In this document: positions 52,498 to 61,501 of the stretch, in pieces
Layout: every line of letters starts with the position of its first letter
Numbering within the stretch: the stretch's first letter is position 1
NCBI RefSeq assembly: GCF_900013425.1
Contig: NZ_FBXK01000005.1
Span: forward strand, 2,046,001 to 2,110,000
DNA length: 64,000 nt
Direction of reading: 5' to 3'
Origin: Sphingobium sp. Z007
GTDB taxonomy: Bacteria > Pseudomonadota > Alphaproteobacteria > Sphingomonadales > Sphingomonadaceae
Position numbers and translations under genes: made by a program
Notes under the pieces: model-generated
Databases searched by the model: none
Told to the model about the DNA's origin: nothing
The model's input: only the letters and a program-made list of their open reading frames with translations

Positions 52498-54816
52498 TCA
52501 GCCGTGAGACAGATCGTCCCCTAACCGATTGAGCGTGTCCTTCACCCATCGGGCCTGCTTGTCAGCTTCGATGCTTCCGCCTTCAGCCAACCAAGCGAAA
52601 TCCTGGTAGTAAATTGCGCTGACTACGCCCGTGCGTCTTACCCAATATCGCAACCAGCTAAGCATGTGCAGAGCTTCTGGTATTTCATCAGAACTCCGGC
52701 CCAGAACATGCGTCAGCGACGATGAATGGAAAAGACGGGACGCATAGATTTCCGCTGCGTCAGGCGCTGACCTATACTCCCAAATCTTGTCGACGAACTT
52801 CACGGCGACCGGCGTGCCGCCATGCGCCTCGATCGTTTCGGCATCCGACATCGTAAAGATTCGTGCGCCATGAAGAGCCGTGTCCGGCTGCACTTCGAAC
52901 TTCCCAGCACAGCCGATGAAATCGACCCCTGCCAAATGCTCCGGCTCCATTTTGGCGATCTGCCGCAAAAGCGAAGACCCACCTATGATGACACGCGCGC
53001 CGAAGCTCGGCTGGTTGGCGGCCAACGCATTATCCAAGCCTTCGCCGATCTGGCTGATGACCGACCCGAATAAATTTACCCGATTGCTATGCCCCTCGGC
53101 CGTTTCCTTATATTCGAGAACCTTCGCTTCGAGCGACTTGAGCTTACCTTCATACACCTCCTTCAGACGGATTGTGATTTTCCGCTCGCGTTTGTCCAGT
53201 TCCTCTGCGGCGATAGTCTCCAGAGTGGCGCCAGTCGACAAAGGCGCACTTCGGAAAACCTGAATGAGATCGAGCTTGCGCTCCTCAGGCAAATGGCTGA
53301 ACCAGATGCGCTCTAAGTCTTTATGCTCTGCGTTGCGCCTCTTCCCCAAATGGTGCCAAGGCTTGATACCCACATAGTGAAGTATCTTGATATCCTGGAC
53401 GTCAAAAAGAGACGGCAAATCCAGCTGGATACGCTTCAGCGTATTATATTTCCGATCGAGCGCAACCCAGTCAGAGAAAAACTCGTTAAGGAGCCCCTGA
53501 TCGCCGCCATCGAATGAGGTCACATTACCCGCAGCATCCAGCAAATCGGCCAGCAACTGCCCGCTGGGTTCACAATAGAACACGCCACTGTTAAAATGCC
53601 TTGCGTTGGCCTCTTGACCATAATCGGGTGCCGCGTGGAAGCCGTCCAGTTCAAACAGCTCATCAATAGGCTGCATGACAATCGTATCGGCATCAAGGAA
53701 AACGGCTTTATCAAGAAATTTGAGACCGAATACATTCAGCTTATTATACGTATCGGCAAAACGCTGACTGACGCTATTGAGCAGATTTGGATTATTGACC
53801 TCATCCACACTCAAAATTGCGGTATTGGGGCCGAGATCGAATGGAAATTCAATACCGGCGCGCTTCATGACGATAAGCGGCACATCGCTGTGCTTAGCGA
53901 GCGAGTTGGCAAGAGCGGCCACGCCAAATGCGAAGTCCTCAGTCGCATAGGTGACATAGGCGCAACGCTTTGCTTCGCCATTTATGGTCTTTGTCGCATA
54001 ATATCGTTCGCCCACCTGCCCGCTCTCGATCGCGGCCTGCCCCTTGGGCCTAGGCCATTCGGTGGTGAAATTTTCAAGAGCCTGCGGAACCGGATAAATA
54101 CGGCGCAAAGGGCCTTCAGGGCTGTGATTGGTAATCTTCGCATCTTTGAACGTCGCGTTGACAACTTCCAGCGCGCGCAAATCCGTGGTCAGAGAATGCT
54201 TATCTTCGTATCCCGGCCGTAAATCCTTCTCGAAGAAGTTTTTGGCGATCTCAGGGGGAATATTATAAGCATATCGTGCTTCCTTGCTGACGTACATGTC
54301 CATGCCGATAAGATGGACATCGCGCGCGCCAAGGATAAGGGCGGTCGCAAGCATCTGCACGCCTTGCGTGGGGAGGGGCCGGGACATTAAAAGTCGCGCA
54401 ATATTTGGCACTGACGACATGATTTGCCAGTGATCAAACTGGGGCTGGAACACGTCCGAATATGTCTTCGTTACGTCGGCGCCGTCCTCCGGCACCAGGA
54501 ACGGACACATAAAGAGGCCATAGTCATAATCATGGGCAACGACTGACTTTCGCAGTTCAGCGTGCAGGCCTTTATTATTGACCGACCAAAAATAAGCATC
54601 GACTTTCCGTCCGAATTGATACTCCTCCTCAAGGAAGAACCAATTGCAGCGGAAGACATAAGCGTCTTGAGGAATTTGCCGGTAATCTACTGTCCGGCAA
54701 CTTGGACCATTCCCAACGATGAGGACCGGCCTTTGACCGATGTCCGGCAAAAGTCCTTGAAGCCTCTCAACAGTACGCGCGATCTGGATGCTCGGCAATT
54801 TAGCACCTATAGCCAT
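52498..54816 (-). CDS. GT42 sialyltransferase-like domain fused to a GT8 glycosyltransferase
   Basis: A 772-residue bifunctional-looking enzyme. Residues 28-240 match Campylobacter CstI/CstII-type GT42: GNGPS (35-39), VFRCN (54-58), LPTQGVQMLATALILGARDV, LIGMDMYVSKEARYAY and HSLTTD (207-212, likely catalytic His). Residues about 284-490 are a GT8 domain: AVFLDADTIV (D375/D377), HFNSGVFY (407-414), DQG (439-441) and the metal-binding HYVG (480). A helical linker and an unassigned 200-residue C-terminus (RVIIGGSSLLRQIA) follow. It should add a CMP-activated acid and a second hexose. Confidence 0.88.
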   Translation of the reverse strand: MAIGAKLPSIQIARTVERLQGLLPDIGQRPVLIVGNGPSCRTVDYRQIPQDAYVFRCNWFFLEEEYQFGRKVDAYFWSVNNKGLHAELRKSVVAHDYDYGLFMCPFLVPEDGADVTKTYSDVFQPQFDHWQIMSSVPNIARLLMSRPLPTQGVQMLATALILGARDVHLIGMDMYVSKEARYAYNIPPEIAKNFFEKDLRPGYEDKHSLTTDLRALEVVNATFKDAKITNHSPEGPLRRIYPVPQALENFTTEWPRPKGQAAIESGQVGERYYATKTINGEAKRCAYVTYATEDFAFGVAALANSLAKHSDVPLIVMKRAGIEFPFDLGPNTAILSVDEVNNPNLLNSVSQRFADTYNKLNVFGLKFLDKAVFLDADTIVMQPIDELFELDGFHAAPDYGQEANARHFNSGVFYCEPSGQLLADLLDAAGNVTSFDGGDQGLLNEFFSDWVALDRKYNTLKRIQLDLPSLFDVQDIKILHYVGIKPWHHLGKRRNAEHKDLERIWFSHLPEERKLDLIQVFRSAPLSTGATLETIAAEELDKRERKITIRLKEVYEGKLKSLEAKVLEYKETAEGHSNRVNLFGSVISQIGEGLDNALAANQPSFGARVIIGGSSLLRQIAKMEPEHLAGVDFIGCAGKFEVQPDTALHGARIFTMSDAETIEAHGGTPVAVKFVDKIWEYRSAPDAAEIYASRLFHSSSLTHVLGRSSDEIPEALHMLSWLRYWVRRTGVVSAIYYQDFAWLAEGGSIEADKQARWVKDTLNRLGDDLSHG

Positions 54817-55035
54817 ACGCTATTTTCCCCCAACAATGCTGGGGCGTTGATAGGGGAGAGCGCCCGCACAGGCAAGGGCCGAAGCGGTGCATGGAAGCTT
54901 AAACTCGTTGAAGAACCGTCTATTATCTACAAGCCGCCGAACATCTCGCATGTGCGAGAAACCAGGCCATTCGAAAGCATCAAAATAGCCGTACGCCACA
55001 CTGGCCAACCCCGCCTTGAAGCGACCGCACGAATC

Positions 55036-56310
55036 CTATGGCGAACCCAAAACCGCGACTAATCTTGGAACCCAGGCGCTGGAGGCTTCCGCAAGCGATT
55101 CGGCCTCGGCGCGATAACGCGCCCGGAGGGCATCGCCTCCATCACGAATAGCGTTGATAGCGGCCAGAATTTCCTGCCGCTGCTCTTGGAACCTATGGAA
55201 GGAAAAGAACGGAGTGTCCACCTTCAACATTGCGCGAAGCGCCTGTGTCTTGGGGAAATTCGCTTCTCCCAGAATCAGCGGTGTTCCCACGCATGCCGCC
55301 AGAATAGAAGCATGAAAACGGCCAGACAGGAGGCAACTGGCGCTGGACAAATAGTTGAGCAAAGCGTCGGTCCCGGTCGATGCCGAGATCATGGGCAGCG
55401 ACAAATCCGTTGCAAGGGAGGACAGCAACCGCTCATCAGCTTGGTCTGCCGCAAAAAGGACCACAGGATGCCCGTCCCCGATAAGATCAACTACCAATTG
55501 GCGAAGCGCATGATAGCCGGTGAACGCGGGCCGATCTTTACGAAAGATTGCCGAAGTTCCACTGATCAACACTGCACCGAGCGGGATCGGCCCCGCTAGC
55601 AGTTCGTTAGGATAAATGCCTTCTATCATACGGGCTTGGCGCTGGGGTAAAGGCTTCATGGCATATTGAAACGCAGCATCAGGCGCGAATATGGGGGACC
55701 GGGAGGGCCAACGGCCCAACGCCGATTCGAAAGAGGCATGTTCCCTGAAAGCGATGACGTCAGCCTCACCAAAGAGCGCATCGCAATATAATCCCATTTC
55801 AGGGTCGGTGAACGACACGCTGGTGTTGACGACCGCCACCCGCTTCGCAAAATGTCGTTTGGCGATAATCCCGAGGATAGCAGTAAAAATGCCTTTTTTC
55901 TGCTGATCGTAGAAGCTACCCTCCCCATTGATAATGATAGCGTCCGCCTTCCTTATTGCTGCAGCAAGAAATTCTTGAAATGCAGCATGGGCGAGCACCT
56001 GGGCGACCATTTCGTCCAGTTTCCCCGGAATGAATGGCACCTCATTGGAGAGCGCCTGGATTTCCGCAAGAGTAACACTGGCCGCCACATTTAGGCCTCC
56101 GGCAGCCATGTAATTGATCAATGCATTACTGGTCGCTCTACAGCCCACGTTGTTTTGGGTACGGGTGTCATTAATTAGCAATACGCCGCCTGAAATGCTT
56201 GGCTGCTGCGCCATCACTCTTGCACGATAGCGCAAATGGTTGATACCAAATTGCCTGAATGTGAGCAATTCTGTGTGATCAATGCGATGATCATGCGCGT
56301 TTTCTATCAT
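55036..56310 (-). CDS. Polysaccharide pyruvyltransferase family protein, second type
   Basis: A 424-residue PS_pyruv_trans superfamily member. It shows LLINDTRTQNNVGCRATSNAL (family opening), AIIINGEGSFYD, RVAVVNTSVSF, AFREHASFESALG and LLSGRFHASILAACVGTPLI. M at 56310 is used; a start near residue 33 is possible. It leads the minus-strand array and is divergent from manC. It shares only superfamily motifs with the gene at 51229, so the two probably act at different sites. Confidence 0.83.
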   Translation of the reverse strand: MIENAHDHRIDHTELLTFRQFGINHLRYRARVMAQQPSISGGVLLINDTRTQNNVGCRATSNALINYMAAGGLNVAASVTLAEIQALSNEVPFIPGKLDEMVAQVLAHAAFQEFLAAAIRKADAIIINGEGSFYDQQKKGIFTAILGIIAKRHFAKRVAVVNTSVSFTDPEMGLYCDALFGEADVIAFREHASFESALGRWPSRSPIFAPDAAFQYAMKPLPQRQARMIEGIYPNELLAGPIPLGAVLISGTSAIFRKDRPAFTGYHALRQLVVDLIGDGHPVVLFAADQADERLLSSLATDLSLPMISASTGTDALLNYLSSASCLLSGRFHASILAACVGTPLILGEANFPKTQALRAMLKVDTPFFSFHRFQEQRQEILAAINAIRDGGDALRARYRAEAESLAEASSAWVPRLVAVLGSP

Positions 56311-56488
56311 ATCCTAGTCCCATAGCATGATTTATTCCCTCAGCAACAAGGGCGAGTAAATGCTCCACGGTCAAAACGGCATTAATTCGCTACGCACAGT
56401 CACTTCGACATCGGTTGCCCGACACTATTGAATTTAACGGCCGAGTTTTCTATCGCCGGTAAGCGTTTCGGATATAGGTGATATTTTC
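56311..56488. promoter_or_regulatory. Divergent promoter region between glycan array and manC
   Basis: A 178-base, comparatively A/T-rich gap between divergent genes. It should contain the promoter of the minus-strand array and that of manC. manC has an AGGTGAT ribosome site. No specific operator was recognised. Confidence 0.4.
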
Positions 56489-57553
56489 ATGCTCATACAC
56501 CCGGTGATATTGTCAGGCGGTTCGGGGACGCGCCTCTGGCCGGTGTCGCGGCCCGACCTGCCCAAGCAGTTTATCGCCTTGGTGACGCAGCAGACATTGC
56601 TTCAGGAAACGATCCTCCGCGCTGCGGGACAGCAACGCTTTGCCGCCCCGATTTTCGTGACCAATGCTCGTTATGGCGCGCTTATCAAAAGCCAGTCAGA
56701 TGCTATCGCACAGAAGCCAGCGGCGATATTGCTGGAACCGCGGGGAAGGAACACGGCCGCCGCGATCGCGATTGCCGCGCACTGGATCACTGACCGCCAA
56801 GGGGACGACCTCATGCTCGTCATGCCGTCTGACCACCAGATCAAAGATTTGCCCGCCTTTCATCAGGCGATTGAAAGGGCAATGCCCGCGGCGATGGCTG
56901 GCCGGCTGGTGACATTCGGGATCGAACCGCATCGGCCGGAAACGGGATATGGCTATATTGAATGTGGCGCAGGTCTCGTCGATGCTGAAGGGGTATTTTC
57001 GGTTTCCCGTTTTGCGGAAAAACCGGACGCTGAGTTGGCGGCGACCTATCTTGCTAGTGGGCGACACCTGTGGAACGCGGGCATTTTCCTTTTCAAGGCA
57101 TCCGCCTATCTTGCAGAACTCGGCGCCCACGCGCCTGGGGTGGCCCGACATTGCGCGGCGGCGATGCAAGCCGCGACGTTTGATGGTTCGTTCGCAACGC
57201 CGCAGGTCGAGCAGTTTGAACAGTGCCCCGATATCTCGATAGATTATGCTGTCATGGAAAAGACCGAGAGGGCAGCGGTCGTTCCGGTTGCCATGGGCTG
57301 GTCCGATATCGGTTCATGGGAAGCGCTTTGGGAAGTGCAACAACGCGACGAAAATGACAATGCGCACACTGGTGCTGTCACATCCATCGATAGCCATGGC
57401 AACCTGATTTATGTCGATGGCGGCCCCCCAGTAGCCACCGCCGGCCTGAAGGACATGATCGTGGTATCGACCGCGGACGGCGTCCTCATCATCCCGCGTC
57501 AACGGTCCCAGGACGTTAAGCTATTGGCGCAGACGATAAAATCGGGGGATTGA
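56489..57553 (+). CDS. manC: Mannose-1-phosphate guanylyltransferase
   Basis: A 354-residue enzyme making GDP-mannose from mannose-1-phosphate and GTP. Signature HPVILSGGSGTRLWPVSRPDLP, LLEPRGRNTAAAIAIAA, VMPSDHQIKD, RFAEKPD and WNAGIFLF are all present. It lacks the C-terminal isomerase cupin of bifunctional ManC/AlgA (about 470 residues); that activity is encoded by the separate manA next to it. Confidence 0.94.
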   Translation: MLIHPVILSGGSGTRLWPVSRPDLPKQFIALVTQQTLLQETILRAAGQQRFAAPIFVTNARYGALIKSQSDAIAQKPAAILLEPRGRNTAAAIAIAAHWITDRQGDDLMLVMPSDHQIKDLPAFHQAIERAMPAAMAGRLVTFGIEPHRPETGYGYIECGAGLVDAEGVFSVSRFAEKPDAELAATYLASGRHLWNAGIFLFKASAYLAELGAHAPGVARHCAAAMQAATFDGSFATPQVEQFEQCPDISIDYAVMEKTERAAVVPVAMGWSDIGSWEALWEVQQRDENDNAHTGAVTSIDSHGNLIYVDGGPPVATAGLKDMIVVSTADGVLIIPRQRSQDVKLLAQTIKSGD

Positions 57554-57573
57554 TCGCGCCCAATCGCGATCAA
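57550..57573. terminator. Hairpin spanning the manC and manA stop codons
   Basis: A perfect 9-base stem TTGATCGCG/CGCGATCAA with a 6-base loop. It covers the TGA of manC on the plus strand and the TGA of manA on the minus strand. There is no T-run, so termination strength is uncertain. Its placement between convergent genes suggests a bidirectional stop or mRNA end stabiliser. Confidence 0.5.
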
Positions 57574-58373
57574 ACTGTAGCGACCAGGGCCGCACAGTCC
57601 TCCAATAATTCCATATCCGGCTCACCGGACAGCAACCAGCATTCTCCGGCTGAAAACGCCTGGCCGTCGACGAGCCCAGATCCGCTAAGCGGCAAAAACC
57701 AAAAAAGTGCCGCCTGAGGCCAATGTGGCTCCTCTCCTACTATGAACAGCCGCTTGAACACCGTAAACGGGGCGCCACTGACATTGAACAGGCTTTTGTC
57801 GGCATCTATCCCGGCATGTGTGGATGGACCCTCATATGTACCGAGCCGGCTAACCGCAGCGCCTGCCTCGACATGCAGTTCGCGTGGTCTGCCATAGTCA
57901 AACAGCCGATAAGTGATGTCGGAATTCTGCTGGATTTCCGCCAATATGATGCCTGCGCCGATCGCATGCACGGTACCGGCCGGGATGAAGAAGAAATCGC
58001 CCTGCTTTACCGACTGCCAATGCATCAGATCGACAATCGACCCGTCACTAATAGAGGCCCGAAAATCCGCCTCCGAAATCGGCGCCTTGAAACCTATGCC
58101 AATCACGGCATCCGGCACGCAATCCAGGATATACCAACATTCGCTCTTGCCTTGCGCTTGGCCTATGGCACGCGCCTGCTCATCGTTGGGATGTACCTGG
58201 ATAGACAAGCGCTCAGTCGTAAAAATATACTTTACGAGCAAAGGAAGTCCGCGATCCGGCATCTCTTGAAACCAGATTTCTCCGATCCGACCGCCGCAAC
58301 GCGCATCGAACGCAGGCGGAATATGTTCCGACCCCCATGGCTTGCTGACATAATGTCGATGCAGCTTCGGCAT
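57570..58373 (-). CDS. manA: Class I mannose-6-phosphate isomerase
   Basis: A 267-residue zinc cupin interconverting fructose-6-phosphate and mannose-6-phosphate. It has the metal-site motifs SIQVHPNDEQA and PAGTVHAIGAGIILAEIQQNSD (including Glu and His ligands). KPWGSEHIPP near the N-terminus is typical. It is shorter than E. coli ManA (391), like many alphaproteobacterial forms. GGAG precedes the ATG. It follows kpsS by about 106 bases and supplies mannose for manC. Confidence 0.9.
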   Translation of the reverse strand: MPKLHRHYVSKPWGSEHIPPAFDARCGGRIGEIWFQEMPDRGLPLLVKYIFTTERLSIQVHPNDEQARAIGQAQGKSECWYILDCVPDAVIGIGFKAPISEADFRASISDGSIVDLMHWQSVKQGDFFFIPAGTVHAIGAGIILAEIQQNSDITYRLFDYGRPRELHVEAGAAVSRLGTYEGPSTHAGIDADKSLFNVSGAPFTVFKRLFIVGEEPHWPQAALFWFLPLSGSGLVDGQAFSAGECWLLSGEPDMELLEDCAALVATV

Positions 58374-58479
58374 TTACGCTCCATTAGCAAAGGACTATTT
58401 TAGAAGGGCATATGAACCTCTCCTATCCAACAAACGCCCTATGTTCGCACATCTTCGCGCGTACGACTATAAGGAGATG

Positions 58480-59757
58480 TCAGCGTACGGCATAGCTTGC
58501 CGGCATACGTCCTATCGCGTGATGCGCCACTCCCGGTACCTCCTTCGCCTGCCTGCACTCGATTAAACGACGCACCGCATTATCAACGAGCAGTGCCAGC
58601 CCTTCTTCGCTCAGCAATCCGCCGTGGATCAGGCAACGATCCATCAGCACGCGTCGGAATGCGGAATATAGATCGCGATCAAGTTCTCCGGGCGTCGTCC
58701 AGAAGGCGTCGAGAGGGCCGGTGTTGACGATGCCAGGCACCTTGTACACGGCGTGACCGAGCACCGTGACGGGCTTGCCCTCGTTTAGCGCCAGCGTGCC
58801 GACCGTGCTGTTGACAGTGACGACGCCCGATGCGTTACGGACGAGTTCGGCGATGTCGCCATCGTCGAGGTAGAAGACGCGGTCGCCGACGCCATATTTC
58901 GCCGCCAGCCTGCGGGTCAGCCGCGACCAGGAAACCAGGCCCGGATCGAGCGGATGCCGCTTCACCACCAGCGCGACGTCGTCGGGCGCATGGCGTGCGA
59001 AGCTTTTGAGGACGAAGCGCAACGCGGCGCGCATATCCCCAAAGGGCGAATGTATCCGAATCTGATAATCCGAATTCAGTTGCAGCGGCAGGCAGAAATA
59101 GGGTCGATCCTGTACCTTTTCCCATTCTTGCAGGGATTGCGCGGCATGGTGCTTGCCCACCAGCAGCTTGTAGGTCCAGGCGATCGACTCCATCATGAAA
59201 CTATGTGGCCGATGCGTCCGGTAATAGGGGAAAAGCGGCCGCATCAATGCGGATGCCAGGCCATTGCGCATCGTGTTGCGCGCACGCACACGAAATGTCG
59301 ATGGCACAGGCGGAAAGGTCACCTCCGCCTGTTGCAGCTTCCGGGCTTCATCCAGATACCATTGCGGATCGAGCGGCAGGGTCGAATTGCCGTTCACGCC
59401 ATCATCCTGCAACGTCAGGAAGTCTGGACGGATATAGCCTTCCTCCACCACATGCACCCGCACGGATCGCAATCTGGCCATACCATGTGCAGAGGCGTGA
59501 TAGGGTCGGCAGTCGCCATAGAGGATCAGGTCGGTAACGCCATGGTTCACGACGAAATCGTCGAAAAACAACGGCCAGTTGCGAAACGTGCCTCTGTAAT
59601 CGCTCGCTTCACCGGGCCAGTCGATCTTGTCGCCGCCATTGATATTGATCCGCAACGCGACATGCCCGCGCTTGCGCAGCGCATCGGCCAGCATAGCGAA
59701 ATAGGGGCCATGCGGGCCTTGCAGGAACAGAAACGTCCGTGTCGAAGCGTCAGTCAT
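58480..59757 (-). CDS. kpsS: KpsS-like capsule Kdo transferase
   Basis: A 425-residue Capsule_synth family protein. KpsS adds the first beta-Kdo to phosphatidylglycerol, starting the poly-Kdo linker of ABC-dependent capsules. Visible: LFLQGPHGPYFAMLADALRK, ILYGDCRPYH, VVEEGYIRPDFLTLQ, VVKRHPLDPG, and VTVNSTVGTLALNEGKPVTVLG. The start overlaps the end of kpsC by eight bases. The pair confirms a group 2/3-type capsule rather than a Wzy-dependent one. Confidence 0.92.
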   Translation of the reverse strand: MTDASTRTFLFLQGPHGPYFAMLADALRKRGHVALRININGGDKIDWPGEASDYRGTFRNWPLFFDDFVVNHGVTDLILYGDCRPYHASAHGMARLRSVRVHVVEEGYIRPDFLTLQDDGVNGNSTLPLDPQWYLDEARKLQQAEVTFPPVPSTFRVRARNTMRNGLASALMRPLFPYYRTHRPHSFMMESIAWTYKLLVGKHHAAQSLQEWEKVQDRPYFCLPLQLNSDYQIRIHSPFGDMRAALRFVLKSFARHAPDDVALVVKRHPLDPGLVSWSRLTRRLAAKYGVGDRVFYLDDGDIAELVRNASGVVTVNSTVGTLALNEGKPVTVLGHAVYKVPGIVNTGPLDAFWTTPGELDRDLYSAFRRVLMDRCLIHGGLLSEEGLALLVDNAVRRLIECRQAKEVPGVAHHAIGRMPASYAVR

Positions 59758-61411
59758 GAAAAAACTCGGCGCACAAAGTCATAAATCTTCGTAGCTTTCC
59801 CTGTGCTGCTCGTGCCCTGATAAGCCAGGTGAGGTTCGGTGTCGATGCACTTGCCATGCGATCCACCATCAGTTCCGGGCCGCAAGGCAAACGCGTTACC
59901 GGATCAATATAACGCGGGTAGAGAATGAGCGTGCCAGCGACCAGTTGATCCACGGTCAGCCGACGTCCCCGGCGGCCCGTAGGTTCGGCAAGATCGCGGG
60001 TCAGGCCCCAACCGGCGTAGAAGGGCATGCCATGGACGGTCACGGACTGTCCGCGCACCAGCGCCTCGAATCCGGTCAACGACGACAGCACATGGACGTC
60101 ATCGACCGCCTGCACCATCGCCATCAAAGGCGCCCCGCTATCGATCGCGTCGGCATGGCTGAGGATCGCGGCCTCGCTCAGATGACCGCGGCGATGCCCG
60201 GCCTGGACGTCGGGATGGGGACGGTAGATGATCCACGCATCAGGCTCGCTGCGGCGCACGCGGGACAGAAAGTCCAGATTGCCCTCCACCCCTGCCCCGC
60301 CCAGGCGCACGGACATATCGTCATCCACTTGGCCCACCGCCAGCACGGTGCGACGACCGGCCGGCAGATCGATCATCCGGCCGCCTTCGATCCCATATTT
60401 GGTGACGCCGGCATCGCTGATGGCGGCGCGCAGACGCTGCGCCCGCTCGACCAGCGCCGGCGGAAACGGATGAGTCGCCAGCACATGCTCCAAATCGCTG
60501 GGCGCGCAGGCGTTATAGTAGATGCCGGCATGATCGATCACCACCGAACTGGGCGGATGCAAACCAGCGCCCAGCCCGTTGGACCGCAGAAATCCGTCTT
60601 CCACCCGACAGATCGGCACGTGCATCCGTTCAGCGTCGCGCGTTGTCGAGGGCGGGACTCGTGAAGGCCATATCGCCAGCGCCCGCCCGGTTTCCCGGGC
60701 GCTGTGCACCCCTTTGTCGGGCGGAAGGAAAGGTGGCGCGCGCAAACCGTCCCACAGAAACTGACGCATCATGTCTCGTTTCCAAAAGGCCATGCCGCTG
60801 GCGGCGGCGATGCCGCGATTGCCGTCGAGATGACGGCGCCATTCGCCCAGCCGCTCGATGGCCTGCGCGACCGGCACGTCCTTATCTGTGAAACAGTCGC
60901 GATAGCGCGCCATCCCGATACGCGCACGCGCTGCATGACGTAACTGTTCGGTCGGCACCGCCCGCCCCTGCCCGTCGAACACCGCAACGCCCAGCAGGCC
61001 GGCGACGATAGCCAGTTCGTCATCAACGTCGGCATGGACCGCATCAGCGCCCGCAATCAGATGCCAGGGATCGACCGGGTCGCGCAATCGGCGTCCCTGC
61101 ACCATGGACGGCCTATCGCCGACGATGCCGATGCGGTCCGAATCGACCCCGCTCAACCGTTCTGCCGAGACGGTGACGCCCGCACGCACGACGATGGCGA
61201 CATGTTCCGGCCGATCGCCCCAGAAGGCGCCACCCACTCGCGCATCCGCAACCGCGTCCAATATGCTGTCGCCAACCGGCGCGCCTTCCGCAGCGACGCT
61301 CACAGCCGCAATCGACGCCGTGACACCGGGAAAGGGGGGCGAACGCAGGAACAAGGGATGGGTCAGCGGTCTATGCATGGGCAGGCTCGCCACGCCAGCG
61401 CCAGAGATCAT
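59750..61411 (-). CDS. kpsC: KpsC-like capsule Kdo transferase, shortened
   Basis: A 553-residue homologue of KpsC, which extends the poly-Kdo linker with alternating linkages using two similar modules. The C-terminal module is complete (ICRVEDGFLRSNGLGAGLHP, DHAGIYYNACAPSDLEHVL, IIYRPHPDVQAGHR, SSLTGFEALVRGQSVTVHG, PFYAGWGLTRDLA). The N-terminal module is reduced to about 200 poorly matching residues; family members have about 670. Either one linkage activity is lost or the N-terminal module has diverged. It is followed by kpsS. Confidence 0.88.
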   Translation of the reverse strand: MISGAGVASLPMHRPLTHPLFLRSPPFPGVTASIAAVSVAAEGAPVGDSILDAVADARVGGAFWGDRPEHVAIVVRAGVTVSAERLSGVDSDRIGIVGDRPSMVQGRRLRDPVDPWHLIAGADAVHADVDDELAIVAGLLGVAVFDGQGRAVPTEQLRHAARARIGMARYRDCFTDKDVPVAQAIERLGEWRRHLDGNRGIAAASGMAFWKRDMMRQFLWDGLRAPPFLPPDKGVHSARETGRALAIWPSRVPPSTTRDAERMHVPICRVEDGFLRSNGLGAGLHPPSSVVIDHAGIYYNACAPSDLEHVLATHPFPPALVERAQRLRAAISDAGVTKYGIEGGRMIDLPAGRRTVLAVGQVDDDMSVRLGGAGVEGNLDFLSRVRRSEPDAWIIYRPHPDVQAGHRRGHLSEAAILSHADAIDSGAPLMAMVQAVDDVHVLSSLTGFEALVRGQSVTVHGMPFYAGWGLTRDLAEPTGRRGRRLTVDQLVAGTLILYPRYIDPVTRLPCGPELMVDRMASASTPNLTWLIRARAAQGKLRRFMTLCAEFFHD

Positions 61412-61501
61412 GTTCTGGCTCGATCAACTTGCCCTCACTCGGCGCAAACGGCCGGTCTTTCAATCGGTTCTCCACATCCATGCGGGCTGTATCAGCGAGC
61501 G

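Noticed and set aside
54817..55035. Possible 62-codon minus-strand gene in the gap
   Set aside because: No ribosome site, no recognisable motif, and composition not protein-like enough to support it.
59945..60664. A 239-codon plus-strand frame
   Set aside because: Antisense to the conserved C-terminal module of kpsC; His/Gln/Arg-rich shadow.
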